NCBI GenBank assembly: GCA_004791255.1
Contig: SRUQ01000004.1
Span: 324,031-388,030 of the forward strand
Direction: 5' to 3'
Source: a bacterium M00.F.Ca.ET.205.01.1.1
GTDB taxonomy: Bacteria; Pseudomonadota; Alphaproteobacteria; Rhizobiales; Rhizobiaceae
Length of the DNA stretch: 64,000 nucleotides
Position numbers and translations under genes: made by a program. The notes under the pieces are model-generated. The model was given only the letters and a program-made list of their open reading frames with translations. It was not told the DNA's origin and made no database searches. Below are positions 51,630-59,268 of this stretch, in pieces (position 1 is the first letter of the stretch; each line of letters starts with the position of its first letter).

Positions 51630-53020
51630 CGAAACTCCTCCCATGCCGGCAGCCGCAATTTCTGTTTCGGCTGGTAATCGTGCCGCTCAAGCGCCGCGCC
51701 GCGCACTGCGACCGACGACAGGTCGGCCATATGCGCGACCATCGCCGCCGCCATGCGCTCGGCGTCCTGCTCCTTGCGGTCGAGGTTGGCGATGATGGCG
51801 CCTTCGGTGTCGGCGGCGATGAAGTCGGCGGTCACTTCGCTGCCCTGCCCGAAGCGCCAGAAGCGGCGGATCGCCTGGTAGACCTGCTCGAAGCTGTCGT
51901 TGAGGCCGACGAAGCCGGTGCGGTGGCAGTGCTGCCAATTCATCCCGAAGCCGCAGATCGATGGCTTGGTCACCAGCACGCGGATCTTGCCCTGGCTGAA
52001 CGCCTTCAGTTTTTCTTCCTTGTAGTCGTCATGGTCGCTGCCGCGCACCTCGACCGCGCCCGGGATCGCCTTGGTCACGCCTTCCGTCTCGGCGTTGAGG
52101 TTGCCCCACCAGACGTAATGGCCATCGGCTGGTGTCAGCGCCACCGCGCGCGCGATGCGGTGCTCGATCGTCGATTTGCGCGCGTGGTTGCGCTCCTGCA
52201 GGGTTTTCGCCTGCACCGGCAGCAGCGAAAACTGGCCCCCATCGTCCCAATGCGACCCGGTCTCGACCACATGCAGGCGCTTGGTCAGCGGCGGCAGTTC
52301 ATAGCCATCATCGGAATAGCCGAGGTCGGACGGCTTGCGCAGCATGACCGCCCATGACGCCATCCAGCGCCAGAACTCGTTTTCGGCGTGGCCCTTCAGC
52401 CGCCAGTTTTTCGTCTCCGACCCGTCATGAGTGAAGAAGGTGGCGAGCATCGAGAAATAGGACATCACGCCGAGGAACTCGGCATGGCTGCCCAGCTCCA
52501 TGAAGTCGTTCGGCGCCGGCGTCGCCGTGGCGGCGAGCCGGAACGGGATTGGCCTGGCGATCTCGATCAGCCGGTTGCGGTAGTGCCCGTCGAAGCTCTT
52601 CAGGATCGAGCTTTCGTCCAGCGCGATGCCGCCATAGCGCGAGAGGTCAAACAGATCGAGTTTCTGATAATTGGTGATCGCTGTCTCATCGACGACGCCG
52701 TCGCGCGTCACCACGCGCGCCATCAGATCGTATTTCTTCGCCTCGTCCTCATGCTGCGGCCCGACCGCGAGTGGCGCGAACAACAGCACCGGCTTGCCGG
52801 TATGGTTGGACACGACGCGCGCCCAGACCAGTTCCATCAGCGTCTTGCCAAGCCCGGTCCCGGCAAACACCGCCGCCCTGCCCCGGCGCAAAGACCAGCG
52901 CACGATGTCGCGCTGGTGCGGAAACAGGAACGCCGGCAATTCCGGCAGATCGACCATCCCGCTGGCGACATCGGCAACGCGCTTTTGCGCCAAGAAATCG
53001 TGATAGGATTGCAGCGTCAT
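51626..53020 (-). CDS. SF2/SNF2-type DEAD-like helicase
   Basis: 464 aa from MTLQSYHDFLAQKRVADVA. Walker A is FAGTGLGKTL, motif II is ALDESS, motif III is LAATATPAPND, and motif VI is AIRRFWRFGQG, the SNF2-like R-R--R-x-GQ form. Probably a DNA translocase in replication. The ATG at 53020 overlaps the GcrA-like stop by four bases; the frame from 53065 is longer but lies in that gene. Confidence 0.88.
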   Translation of the reverse strand: MTLQSYHDFLAQKRVADVASGMVDLPELPAFLFPHQRDIVRWSLRRGRAAVFAGTGLGKTLMELVWARVVSNHTGKPVLLFAPLAVGPQHEDEAKKYDLMARVVTRDGVVDETAITNYQKLDLFDLSRYGGIALDESSILKSFDGHYRNRLIEIARPIPFRLAATATPAPNDFMELGSHAEFLGVMSYFSMLATFFTHDGSETKNWRLKGHAENEFWRWMASWAVMLRKPSDLGYSDDGYELPPLTKRLHVVETGSHWDDGGQFSLLPVQAKTLQERNHARKSTIEHRIARAVALTPADGHYVWWGNLNAETEGVTKAIPGAVEVRGSDHDDYKEEKLKAFSQGKIRVLVTKPSICGFGMNWQHCHRTGFVGLNDSFEQVYQAIRRFWRFGQGSEVTADFIAADTEGAIIANLDRKEQDAERMAAAMVAHMADLSSVAVRGAALERHDYQPKQKLRLPAWEEFR

Positions 53021-53499
53021 GCCGCCACCGCGCGGTAAACAGTGCCCAGATGCCGGCGGCACCATGGCCGCCCTTCCGCATGTTCCGATCGCTCGGCGCC
53101 GCAGACAGGCATTTCGGGGCCGTCCAGGCCAAGCGGATCGCCGACGAAATGCAGGCAGCGGCGACGCGTCATGGCGTCGAGGAAGGTGATCGGCAGCGTC
53201 GCCGGGAGGTTTTTCGCCGGCACATAAGGCTGCGGCCGTTCGAACACCGGCAGCGGCTTCGGCGGCAACGCCTTGCGATAGGCGCGCTTGGGCGCCGGCT
53301 TCTGCTTTGCCGTCACCTTGCGTCCGTTCATCTCGCCCGACGATCGCGCCAGTTTGCCGACGCTGGCCTTGTTGCGCATGATCTTGCCGATCACGGCATT
53401 GCGGCTACGCCCCAGCCGCTGGCCGATCTGGCTGGCCGACAGTCCCTCGCCGACCAGCTTGCGCAGCAGTTGCAGATCCTCATGCGGCCAATCGCTCAT
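53017..53499 (-). CDS. GcrA-family cell-cycle regulator homologue
   Basis: 160 aa. The N-terminal HTH (WPHEDLQLLRKLVGEGLSAS, QIGQRLGRSRNAVIGKI) is the GcrA signature. The C-terminal half keeps the sigma-factor-binding type segment (CLHFVGDPLG; MPVCGAERSEH; PWCRRHLGTVY). In Caulobacter GcrA acts with the CcrM methyltransferase as a sigma-70 cofactor at methylated promoters. Here it is encoded near a phage DNA methyltransferase in a coupled operon. Confidence 0.87.
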   Translation of the reverse strand: MSDWPHEDLQLLRKLVGEGLSASQIGQRLGRSRNAVIGKIMRNKASVGKLARSSGEMNGRKVTAKQKPAPKRAYRKALPPKPLPVFERPQPYVPAKNLPATLPITFLDAMTRRRCLHFVGDPLGLDGPEMPVCGAERSEHAEGRPWCRRHLGTVYRAVAA

Positions 53500-54665
53500 G
53501 CCACCGCCCTCGCCCTTGGTTGCGCCGCTTGCGCCCGCAACACATCGTTGAAATCCATGCCGTCAGGCGCCCAGTCGATCACCGCATCGTGGCCGGTCAG
53601 CTCGAAACGGTTGCGGGCGCGCATCATCGCGGCCTGCGTGGTGAAGCGGTCGCTGTCGCTGTCGCCGAGCAGGACCAGCTTCTCGAAATCATCGGCCGGG
53701 ATCTGCAGGCAGTCGGTGTCTGACAGGTCAGGCTCATGGCCGCCGACCTTCTGGCGCCGCTTGCGGCCGATTTTGTCGGTCATCAGCAGCGACGGATGCG
53801 GGATCTGCTCTGCCGCCTTGCCGGCGATGTTGCCGATGTTCAGCCCGCACCACAGCGCCGCCACTGCGGCATGCTCCGGCAGATGCTGTTCGCCCCAAGA
53901 CAGCACCGTCTCGATGCCCTCGCCCAGCACCAGGCAATGACAATCGGCGCCATCACGCAGCACCACCTTGCCGCCCTTCTGGCTGCCCTCGACCTTCTTG
54001 GCGTCGAGCAGGTCGCCGCTGACCGGGTCCGGTATCGCCGCCTTGCCATTCGGCCGCGTAAGATCGAGCCAGGTGCGATGCACGCCGATGAAATGGCCGT
54101 CCGGCCCGGTGATCGCCGCCAGCATCGCCGGCCCGCTGTGGATCACCTTGAATTCGTCTCCGGCCTTGGCGCGATGCCAATAGGCAAGGCTCGACATCTC
54201 GCGCAGCGCCTTGATCCGCCAGGAGGGGAAAGGGATGGCGCGCAGTGCAAAATAGTCGCGCACCCAGTGGCCGCCCCGCTCCGGCTCGATCGGGGCGCCG
54301 TTCTGCCAGATCTTCCAGGCCCGGCGCCGCGCCTTTTCGCGCCATTCGTTCTTTTCGTCGTCGCTTCGGGCAGGCGCACGGCTCGCCGCGGGGAGCGCCT
54401 TTTCGCCGGTCAGCTGCTCGACCGCGTCGGCAAAGCTCACGCCATGCACATGCTGCACCAGCGCGATCGGGTCGCCGCCGCTCCCGGAGGCCCGGCACAG
54501 GAAAACATTTTTCTGCTTGTCGAGCGAGAACCGGTCGCGCCCGCCGCAATTCGGGCACGGCACGCCGCGCTCGTCGACCTTGCAGCCTTCCGCCGCACCC
54601 AGCGCCAGCGCCACGTCGACGATGGATCGGTCCCTGGCGCGCGCGACCGTTTCGGCGGGGATCAT
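53496..54665 (-). CDS. DNA primase, CHC2 zinc finger and Toprim
   Basis: 389 aa. A CPNCGGRDRFSLDK zinc-finger start (about 32-60) with LCRASGSGGD, then a middle primase-like region and a Toprim_2 domain (CLVLGEGIETVLSWGEQ; then LLGDSDSDR). It would make primers for the replisome. The ATG at 54665 overlaps the cupin stop (TGATG); an extension to 54887 is rejected. Confidence 0.87.
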   Translation of the reverse strand: MIPAETVARARDRSIVDVALALGAAEGCKVDERGVPCPNCGGRDRFSLDKQKNVFLCRASGSGGDPIALVQHVHGVSFADAVEQLTGEKALPAASRAPARSDDEKNEWREKARRRAWKIWQNGAPIEPERGGHWVRDYFALRAIPFPSWRIKALREMSSLAYWHRAKAGDEFKVIHSGPAMLAAITGPDGHFIGVHRTWLDLTRPNGKAAIPDPVSGDLLDAKKVEGSQKGGKVVLRDGADCHCLVLGEGIETVLSWGEQHLPEHAAVAALWCGLNIGNIAGKAAEQIPHPSLLMTDKIGRKRRQKVGGHEPDLSDTDCLQIPADDFEKLVLLGDSDSDRFTTQAAMMRARNRFELTGHDAVIDWAPDGMDFNDVLRAQAAQPRARAVA

Positions 54666-55024
54666 CAGCATCCCCTCGCATTGATCGTCTTGATCTTGGG
54701 TCCGCGAAGCCAGAGCGACCAGCTCCATTTGCCGTTCAGAAGCCCGCCAATTCGGTGTTCGTAATCCGGGCCAACAATGCCAAAGCTGCCCGGTCGCCAT
54801 GCCCGCCAACGGCCGTCGCCAAGTTCCTCGACATATCCGCCGCGCAAAATGATGCGGACCGCCCATGCGGGATGCGTGTGGAAGCATCCCGGATCGTCAG
54901 CGCGGATGAACATATGAAGCTGCACAACGCACCCGAAAACTCGGAAAAGCTTTTTGATAAAAAGCGACGGACGGCCATCGATCGAGCCGCGCCACTCATC
55001 AAAATGCATGCGCCCGACCTGCAT
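54665..55024 (-). CDS. Cupin-like hypothetical protein
   Basis: 119 aa. DDPGCFHTHPAWAVRIILRG and GSFGIVGPDYEHRIGG give the spaced His pattern and beta rhythm of a cupin-type barrel. Role unknown. ATG at 55024 overlaps the preceding stop; a GTG at 55027 gives one more residue. Confidence 0.68.
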   Translation of the reverse strand: MQVGRMHFDEWRGSIDGRPSLFIKKLFRVFGCVVQLHMFIRADDPGCFHTHPAWAVRIILRGGYVEELGDGRWRAWRPGSFGIVGPDYEHRIGGLLNGKWSWSLWLRGPKIKTINARGC

Positions 55025-55368
55025 CACATCCCCCTCGGCGGAACGAACAGGCAGAGCGTGCGGCCGTCGTCGCGACCCTGCACGCTGCAGCGGTGGAAAT
55101 GGCCGTCCGGGCTTTGCTTGACCTTCGGATCGCTCATCGGGATCAGTTCGCCGGTCTTCCGGATCTCATAGCCGCGCGCGCCCTCGATCACCTCGGCGTC
55201 GGGCACCTCGCGGCAATCGACGCCGGAGCAGCAGCCGGCCGGATAGGACCAACCCGATGGGGCCTGGTGAGGCCAGGCTTTGAGCACGCCAGCGCCGATG
55301 ACGACCACGGCAGCAAGCAGGCCCGAAACGGCCAGCGCGCCGGCGAAGGAGTGGATGGGGCGGTTCAT
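55024..55368 (-). CDS. Exported or membrane-anchored Cys-rich protein
   Basis: 114 aa from MNRPIHSFAGALAVSG with an N-terminal hydrophobic signal/anchor (about 7-30), then PSGWSYPAGCCSGVDCREVP, a CC-x4-C motif found in small rhizobial envelope proteins. Function unknown. The ATG at 55368 overlaps the preceding stop by four bases. A longer frame from 55533 is rejected. Confidence 0.68.
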   Translation of the reverse strand: MNRPIHSFAGALAVSGLLAAVVVIGAGVLKAWPHQAPSGWSYPAGCCSGVDCREVPDAEVIEGARGYEIRKTGELIPMSDPKVKQSPDGHFHRCSVQGRDDGRTLCLFVPPRGM

Positions 55369-55682
55369 GGGCGCACCACGCGATAGAGGTGCCCCGCGTA
55401 GACGCTGACGGCCTTCCAATAGAGCGCCATCGGCGCCTTGTGTCGCGTCCAGCAGTCGTTGGCGCGCTGTCGCGCGTCCAGGTGGATATCGTATAGCAGA
55501 TCGGCGAGCAGTCTTCTTGCCTCGGGAGGGCATTGACTAATTCGCTTAGCCGCCGGAAGCGCAAGGATCGGATTGCGAACGTCTGCACGGCTTGAGCGCG
55601 CTGACGAAACTGGCTGTTGGCCGATCGCAGCCTCAAGGTCGCGAATATCGGACCCGTCCGGCGCAAGCCCGAACACCTTCAT
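55365..55682 (-). pseudogene. 3' part of phage gene broken by IS insertion
   Basis: 105 codons (MKVFGLAPDGSDIRDLEAAI; CPPEARRLLADLLYDIHLDA). Its ATG lies inside the left target duplication of the IS. The missing N-terminal 21 codons are at 57082-57144 in frame once the IS is removed, giving a 126-aa ancestor. A shortened protein from the internal Met22 may still be made if transcription enters from the IS. Function unknown. Confidence 0.75.
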
Positions 55683-55684
55683 AC
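55677..55684. repeat. Left 8-bp target duplication of the IS
   Basis: CTTCATAC, repeated exactly at 57076-57083 on the other side of the element. Eight-base duplications are typical of the IS1595 family. Confidence 0.8.
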
Positions 55685-55700
55685 CATGCCTATACGGTTT

Positions 55701-56726
55701 TCACCCATGACCACTAGCCGTAGGATGTTGCCACATGCCGCTGTAAAGCTCGGCATATGTCGGGGCGCTGACCTCGCCACCAATGCCAAGCAGCGAGCGG
55801 AAGGCATTGAACGGGTAGAAACGCCGGTTAAAGCGGAAAGTGAACTCGTTGAGGTAAGCTTGAAGATGCTGCGGCGAAACGCCGTGATGGCATCCGCGAA
55901 GCCAGCCTTTGAGATTGCTGAAAATCAGGTGGACGATGGGCAGGAACTCTTCTGCCACGTCGCTGTTGCCTGCTTCGGCCACCGGAAGGTGCTCGTAGCC
56001 CCGGTCTTTCAGGCTGTTGTAACTGCCCCAAGCGTCCGTGATGATCATGCTGCCCGGCTCGACCACGTTGTCAACGAAGGTGACGAGCGACTTGGCCGTG
56101 CGATCAGGCATCACTTGAAGGCGAAGGCGACCGGCGTAACGTCCGCCACGCTTGGACTTTTTGCCTTCCACCGGCTGCGACTGGCGGACCTCGACGGCGG
56201 CAGCGACAAGCACTTGATTGTGGACGCCGCGTCCCTCGCCACGGGTGACACCACCAATCCAGGTCTCATCGACCTCGACATGATCGTTGGTCTGCGGCCT
56301 GCCAATGCGGTCGGCAACCGGGCGAACCATGCCAGCGCGCAGCTTGTGGAGGATTTGGAAGGCGGTTTCGTAGCGGGAAAGGCCAAGCTGGCGCTGGAAT
56401 TGAACCGCGCTCATGCCCGCCGTGTGACTGGCGACAAGGTAAGCGGCCCAAAACCAGACCGAAAGCGGCGTGTGGGTGCGCTCCATGACCGTGCCACCTG
56501 TCAAGGCTACGTCCTTTCGGCATTTGCGGCACCGCAGAACGCCGGGCTTCGCGGCGAAGCGGAAAGGCTCTTCGGCGTGGTGGCAGTGAGGGCAGACAAA
56601 GCCGCCCTCCCAACGGATGCGCTCCAGATAGGTGGCGCAAGCCGTGTCGGTCGGGAAAAGCCGCTGGAACTCGGGGAGCGACTTCGGGAACGGCAGATCG
56701 GCGTGAAGGTGGATGTCGGGGGCCAT
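55701..56726 (-). CDS. IS1595-family transposase
   Basis: 341 aa from MAPDIHLHADLPFPKSLPEF. An N-terminal zinc ribbon (FVCPHCHHAEEPF; LRCRKCRKDVALTGGTVME) and a DDE core: VEVDETWIGG (first Asp), IITDAWGSYN (second Asp), then HHGVSPQHLQAYLNEFTFRF with the ISXO2-like DDE/N ending. A longer frame to 57005 overlaps the accessory gene and is rejected. It starts one base after the accessory gene stop. Confidence 0.9.
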   Translation of the reverse strand: MAPDIHLHADLPFPKSLPEFQRLFPTDTACATYLERIRWEGGFVCPHCHHAEEPFRFAAKPGVLRCRKCRKDVALTGGTVMERTHTPLSVWFWAAYLVASHTAGMSAVQFQRQLGLSRYETAFQILHKLRAGMVRPVADRIGRPQTNDHVEVDETWIGGVTRGEGRGVHNQVLVAAAVEVRQSQPVEGKKSKRGGRYAGRLRLQVMPDRTAKSLVTFVDNVVEPGSMIITDAWGSYNSLKDRGYEHLPVAEAGNSDVAEEFLPIVHLIFSNLKGWLRGCHHGVSPQHLQAYLNEFTFRFNRRFYPFNAFRSLLGIGGEVSAPTYAELYSGMWQHPTASGHG

Positions 56727-56727
56727 T

Positions 56728-56988
56728 TCAGGCCCCCTTACCAGCAAAGAGTAGATCGATCTGCGCCTTTTGCTTGGCCTTTGCGCGATCTTCGCGTGCG
56801 TGTGCCTTTTCCCAGCTTTCATATTCGCCGCCATGACTGCGAATATGGTCTCGCCATTCGCTGTAGGCATGCCGGCGCTTTTCATTGGCTGTCGATCCCC
56901 ACCCACATTCGCAGAAGGTGCGAAAGAACATTTGGGTCTTTTCGTGCTTGTGACCGGCAAGGGGGAGCATCTTTCTTTCAGTGTGCAT
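56728..56988 (-). CDS. IS accessory protein, function unknown
   Basis: 86 aa (MHTERKMLPLAGHKHEKTQM; CECGWGSTANEKRRHAYSEW). Highly charged, with C-x-C and a His-rich centre suggesting a metal-binding or zinc-finger-like fold. A strong GGAGGT site precedes its ATG at 56988. It lies upstream of and coupled to the transposase, within the IS ends, so it is probably part of the element. Confidence 0.7.
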   Translation of the reverse strand: MHTERKMLPLAGHKHEKTQMFFRTFCECGWGSTANEKRRHAYSEWRDHIRSHGGEYESWEKAHAREDRAKAKQKAQIDLLFAGKGA

Positions 56989-57042
56989 TCTTTACCTCCA
57001 CTCAATTAAGGAGCGATTGCCCCGATGAGCGAAACACTAGCA

Positions 57043-57144
57043 CTAGTTACTGTGGGCGTCAACCGGATAAGCATGCTTCATACCTTCGAGAATGCTCCGG
57101 GGATCCTGCGGCGAAATGGCCAGACTTGCCGTGAGCGTATCCAT
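57043..57144 (-). pseudogene. 5' part of the phage gene broken by the IS
   Basis: The ATG at 57144 directly follows the stop of the preceding gene; 22-23 native codons (MDTLTASLAISPQDPRSILE) then run into IS sequence and stop after ten more codons. Joining it to 55365-55682 across one copy of the duplication restores a single frame. Confidence 0.75.
57076..57083. repeat. Right 8-bp target duplication of the IS
   Basis: CTTCATAC, identical to 55677-55684. Confidence 0.8.
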
Positions 57145-57633
57145 CTACTTGCTCCCGACCACCGACAGCCCGTTGACGCGGGCGCTGGCGGTGGCTTGGC
57201 GCAGGTTCGACACGGCGTTTTCCAGCGAGGCCGCCGAGCGGTCGATGCCGGCGGCTTCCGAAGGCGTCAGCCGGCCGTCGGCGAAAGCGATGGCGCCCTT
57301 GGCCATCAGTTCGCCGGCCTGCACCACCACCTCGGCGTGGCTGGCCATGATCGAGGCGTTGGCGGTGTCGCCGACCTCGGCGTCGGCCAGCCGGCGGCCG
57401 TTGAGTTCTGCCATCACCGCCGTCACCAGCGGCGAAGCGCATTCGGCCTCCAGCATCAGCACCGCCGGCAGCGGCATCAGGTCAGGATCGCCTGCGTTGT
57501 TGAAGCGGCCGACCTGGCTTTTCGACATCGAAGCCAGGTCGGCCGATCGCTCGATGCCGCCGGCACGCGCAATCAGATCGCGCTGCGCGGCCTTGAGCCG
57601 GTAGAACCAGGCAGCGGGCAAAGCATCCGACAT
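57145..57633 (-). CDS. Phage regulatory (CII-like) protein
   Basis: 162 aa from MSDALPAAWFYRLKAAQRDL. An N-terminal helical region with KSQVGRFNNAGDPDLMPLPA resembles the DNA-binding part of phage CII-type regulators; the C-terminal half is Ala-rich coiled coil (AAGIDRSAASLENAVSNLRQ). ATG at 57633 has GGAG ten bases upstream, preferred over TTG at 57651. First gene of the leftward replication operon after the repressor. Confidence 0.6.
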   Translation of the reverse strand: MSDALPAAWFYRLKAAQRDLIARAGGIERSADLASMSKSQVGRFNNAGDPDLMPLPAVLMLEAECASPLVTAVMAELNGRRLADAEVGDTANASIMASHAEVVVQAGELMAKGAIAFADGRLTPSEAAGIDRSAASLENAVSNLRQATASARVNGLSVVGSK

Positions 57634-57653
57634 TTCTCGATCTCCGGACAAAA

Positions 57654-57678
57654 GGGTTTTCCCGCGCCGGGAAAACCC
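57654..57678. terminator. Perfect hairpin between HTH gene and CII-like gene
   Basis: GGGTTTTCCCG, loop CGC, CGGGAAAACCC. On the minus strand it is followed by TTTTGT, so it can act as an intrinsic terminator or attenuator 21 bases before the CII-like start. A second, weaker hairpin with the same TTCCC/GGGAA core lies at 57687-57701. The paired cores could instead be an operator. Confidence 0.6.
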
Positions 57679-57686
57679 GGCGGCGT

Positions 57687-57701
57687 TTCCCGTAGTGGGA
57701 A
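57687..57701. repeat. Second TTCCC/GGGAA inverted repeat
   Basis: TTCCC-GTAGT-GGGAA, eight bases from the larger hairpin and sharing its TTTCCCG core. The pair suggests a two-site operator in the 128-base gap between regulator genes. Confidence 0.45.
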
Positions 57702-57761
57702 GGGCTTTGCGGTGATTACGTTAGCGATGTCTAAAACAAGGAGGTCCGCATGCCCTGCCGC

Positions 57762-58154
57762 TCATTCCACCGTCTCCTGGATCGCTTGATGGGAAAGGCC
57801 GGCCCCGGCTTGGGAGGAGTTGGGGAGCACAGGGCCGGCCGCGACGCCGAGGCGTTGGGACTTGGCGGCGTCGAAAGCAGCGTCGAAATCATTGGAGTGC
57901 CCGGCGGCGGGCCGCTGCGTCTGCGCGACCGCTTCAGCCGTCACCGGTTCGCCGGGAACATCGAAAAACCAGCCATCATCCCAGGCGATGCCGCGTGCGA
58001 TGGCGGCGTCGCGGATCGCCCGCATGTCGTCGAGTGACGGCGCCGTGCCGGTCTCCCACCGCGACACGCTGGCCTGCGTAACGCCGGCCAGAGCTGCGAA
58101 TTCAGCCTGGGTAACCCCGAAGATATGGCAACGGATATGTCTGATAGCACTCAT
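57762..58154 (-). CDS. HTH regulator, leftward (Cro-like or CI-like)
   Basis: 130 aa from MSAIRHIRCHIFGVTQAEFA. An XRE-type HTH (TQAEFAALAGVTQASVSRWE) is followed by a flexible acidic/Gln tail without a protease-like dimer domain. It is the first gene of the leftward operon and faces the other HTH gene across the operator region. Its likely promoter is TTGCGA, 16 bases, TAATAT over 58164-58190, giving an almost leaderless mRNA. The start at 58154 rather than 58208 keeps it out of the operators. Confidence 0.82.
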   Translation of the reverse strand: MSAIRHIRCHIFGVTQAEFAALAGVTQASVSRWETGTAPSLDDMRAIRDAAIARGIAWDDGWFFDVPGEPVTAEAVAQTQRPAAGHSNDFDAAFDAAKSQRLGVAAGPVLPNSSQAGAGLSHQAIQETVE

Positions 58155-58164
58155 GGCGACGCAT

Positions 58165-58215
58165 ATTATGCGCAAACGGATAGTTCGCAAGTGGAAAATT
58201 ATGCGCAAGCGGATT
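58165..58215. promoter_or_regulatory. Operator cluster O-A, O-B, O-C
   Basis: ATGCGCAAACGGATA at 58168-58182 and ATGCGCAAGCGGATT at 58201-58215 are near-identical direct copies 33 bases apart; a weaker TTCGCAAGTGGAAAA lies between at 58184-58198. The motif is the complement of the TTATCCGTTTGCGCAT repeats at 59269 and 59301. It lies between divergent HTH genes. Confidence 0.75.
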
Positions 58216-58250
58216 TTTCTTTATCCGTCGGCCGTGCCAGCGTCCGCACC

Positions 58251-58646
58251 ATGAAGGATCAAACGATTGAAAAGACGCTCCGCGCCATCATGGCGGCCAC
58301 CGGCTGGAAGCAGCAAAAGCTGGCGGCGGTCCTGGAGGTCGGTCAATCGACGGTGAATAGGTGGCTCGTGCAGGGCGCCGAGCCGGAGGGTCACCGCCGC
58401 GACCGCATCAACGAACTTTACAGTCAGGTCGTGGAAAACACCCGTGCCGACGAACCGATCATCGGCGACGAGAATATCCTGGCCATGCTGCATCGCATCG
58501 CCGGTCTCACGAAACGCGATGTCGACGTCGCCTTCACCGTCATTTCCAATGCGCTCAAAGCTAACACGGCCGGATCAGAACAATCTGATGCTGGTGATCG
58601 ATCTCAAAGCGCCACGCCCCGCCGTGAATCATCCTCATCGCGCTAG
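58251..58646 (+). CDS. HTH regulator, rightward (repressor candidate)
   Basis: 131 aa from MKDQTIEKTLRAIMAATGWK. The HTH reads WKQQKLAAVLEVGQSTVNRW. A C-terminal helix (LAMLHRIAGLTKRDVDVAFT) may dimerise; the tail is Ser/Arg-rich. Divergent from the other HTH gene across the operators and not part of the leftward operon, so it is the better repressor candidate. No clear ribosome site before the ATG at 58251; a longer frame from 58125 would run through the operators. Confidence 0.8.
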   Translation: MKDQTIEKTLRAIMAATGWKQQKLAAVLEVGQSTVNRWLVQGAEPEGHRRDRINELYSQVVENTRADEPIIGDENILAMLHRIAGLTKRDVDVAFTVISNALKANTAGSEQSDAGDRSQSATPRRESSSSR

Positions 58647-58767
58647 CGATCGAGGCGGCGTCGCGCTCGATGCGCGCCGCCGGGTCCACAAGCCCGCTCG
58701 CAAGAGCCCGCAATGCCTCCATCGCGTCTTCGTCGCGCGTCCTATCACGAGGCATGTAGTGGATCAT
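58561..58767 (-). CDS. Small hypothetical protein overlapping the repressor end
   Basis: 68 aa (MIHYMPRDRTRDEDAMEALR; MRMIHGGAWRFEIDHQHQIV). Overlaps the rightward HTH gene by 86 bases on the opposite strand, which is unusual. It has a consensus TTGACA on its strand at 58815-58820. The antisense overlap could lower repressor expression. Confidence 0.5.
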   Translation of the reverse strand: MIHYMPRDRTRDEDAMEALRALASGLVDPAARIERDAASIASAMRMIHGGAWRFEIDHQHQIVLIRPC

Positions 58768-58790
58768 TTCTGAAATCCCCGGTCGGCCGA

Positions 58791-58820
58791 ATTAGGAACA
58801 ATTTCCTTCCCCCTTGTCAA
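58791..58820 (-). promoter_or_regulatory. Putative promoter of the 68-residue gene
   Basis: Exact TTGACA on the minus strand (58815-58820) with a weak CCTAAT 18 bases away (58791-58796), about 25 bases before the start at 58767. The -10 is poor, so activity is uncertain. Confidence 0.35.
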
Positions 58821-58901
58821 CTCCGCCGTTCCCCACACAGCGTGCCATTTTGGTACAATCCTACAAATCAAAACATTTGTTGGACGTTAACGCAATATTT
58901 C

Positions 58902-58917
58902 AACCTGTAATAACCTG
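58902..58917. repeat. AACCTG direct repeat (possible Arc operator)
   Basis: AACCTG at 58902-58907 and again at 58912-58917, 10 bases apart, in an AT-rich leader about 100 bases before the Arc-like gene. One-turn spacing suits a ribbon-helix-helix tetramer, so autoregulation is possible. Confidence 0.35.
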
Positions 58918-59014
58918 CCTGTGAATAGTGGGGAGAACATATAGCAGGCGCGGGACATTTATAGCACCAGTGGACTGATTTCCGCAGCATGGATTTGCGT
59001 TCATAAGGTCGGCC

Positions 59015-59230
59015 ATGCCGACCGAAAATCGCCTTACCATCCACATCCGCCTGACGCCCTCGCTGATCAAGCAAATCAAGGTCTCGGCCGCCGAGAGCGG
59101 GCGCAGCATGAATGCCGAAATCGCCGCCCGGATCGAGCGTTCGTTCTCCACCGACGACGCCGACCGCATGCGGGTCTCCGACTTGCTGGCGCAGGCGCTG
59201 GCGATCCTCGACAAAGGGCAAGTGGACTAA
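59015..59230 (+). CDS. Arc-family ribbon-helix-helix DNA-binding protein
   Basis: 71 aa (RLTIHIRLTPSLIKQIKVSA; ESGRSMNAEIAARIERSF), the canonical Arc/MetJ-type ribbon-helix-helix with a short C-terminal helix. A regulator that likely acts on the early operon just to the right or on its own gene. ATG at 59015 with AAGG upstream. Confidence 0.85.
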   Translation: MPTENRLTIHIRLTPSLIKQIKVSAAESGRSMNAEIAARIERSFSTDDADRMRVSDLLAQALAILDKGQVD

Positions 59231-59268
59231 AGTCCAACCGCGCATGGCCCTATATTCACGGAAAAGTT

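Larger units (their letters stand above)
55685..57075 (-). mobile_element. IS1595-family insertion sequence
   Basis: 1391 bases. The ends CATGCCTATACGGTT and, in complement, CATGCTTATCCGGTT match at 13 of 15 outer bases and 23 of the first 33. CTTCATAC flanks both sides as an 8-bp duplication. It holds a transposase gene and a small accessory gene, both on the minus strand. It sits in a phage replication-region gene, so it arrived after the phage lineage had that gene. Confidence 0.88.
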
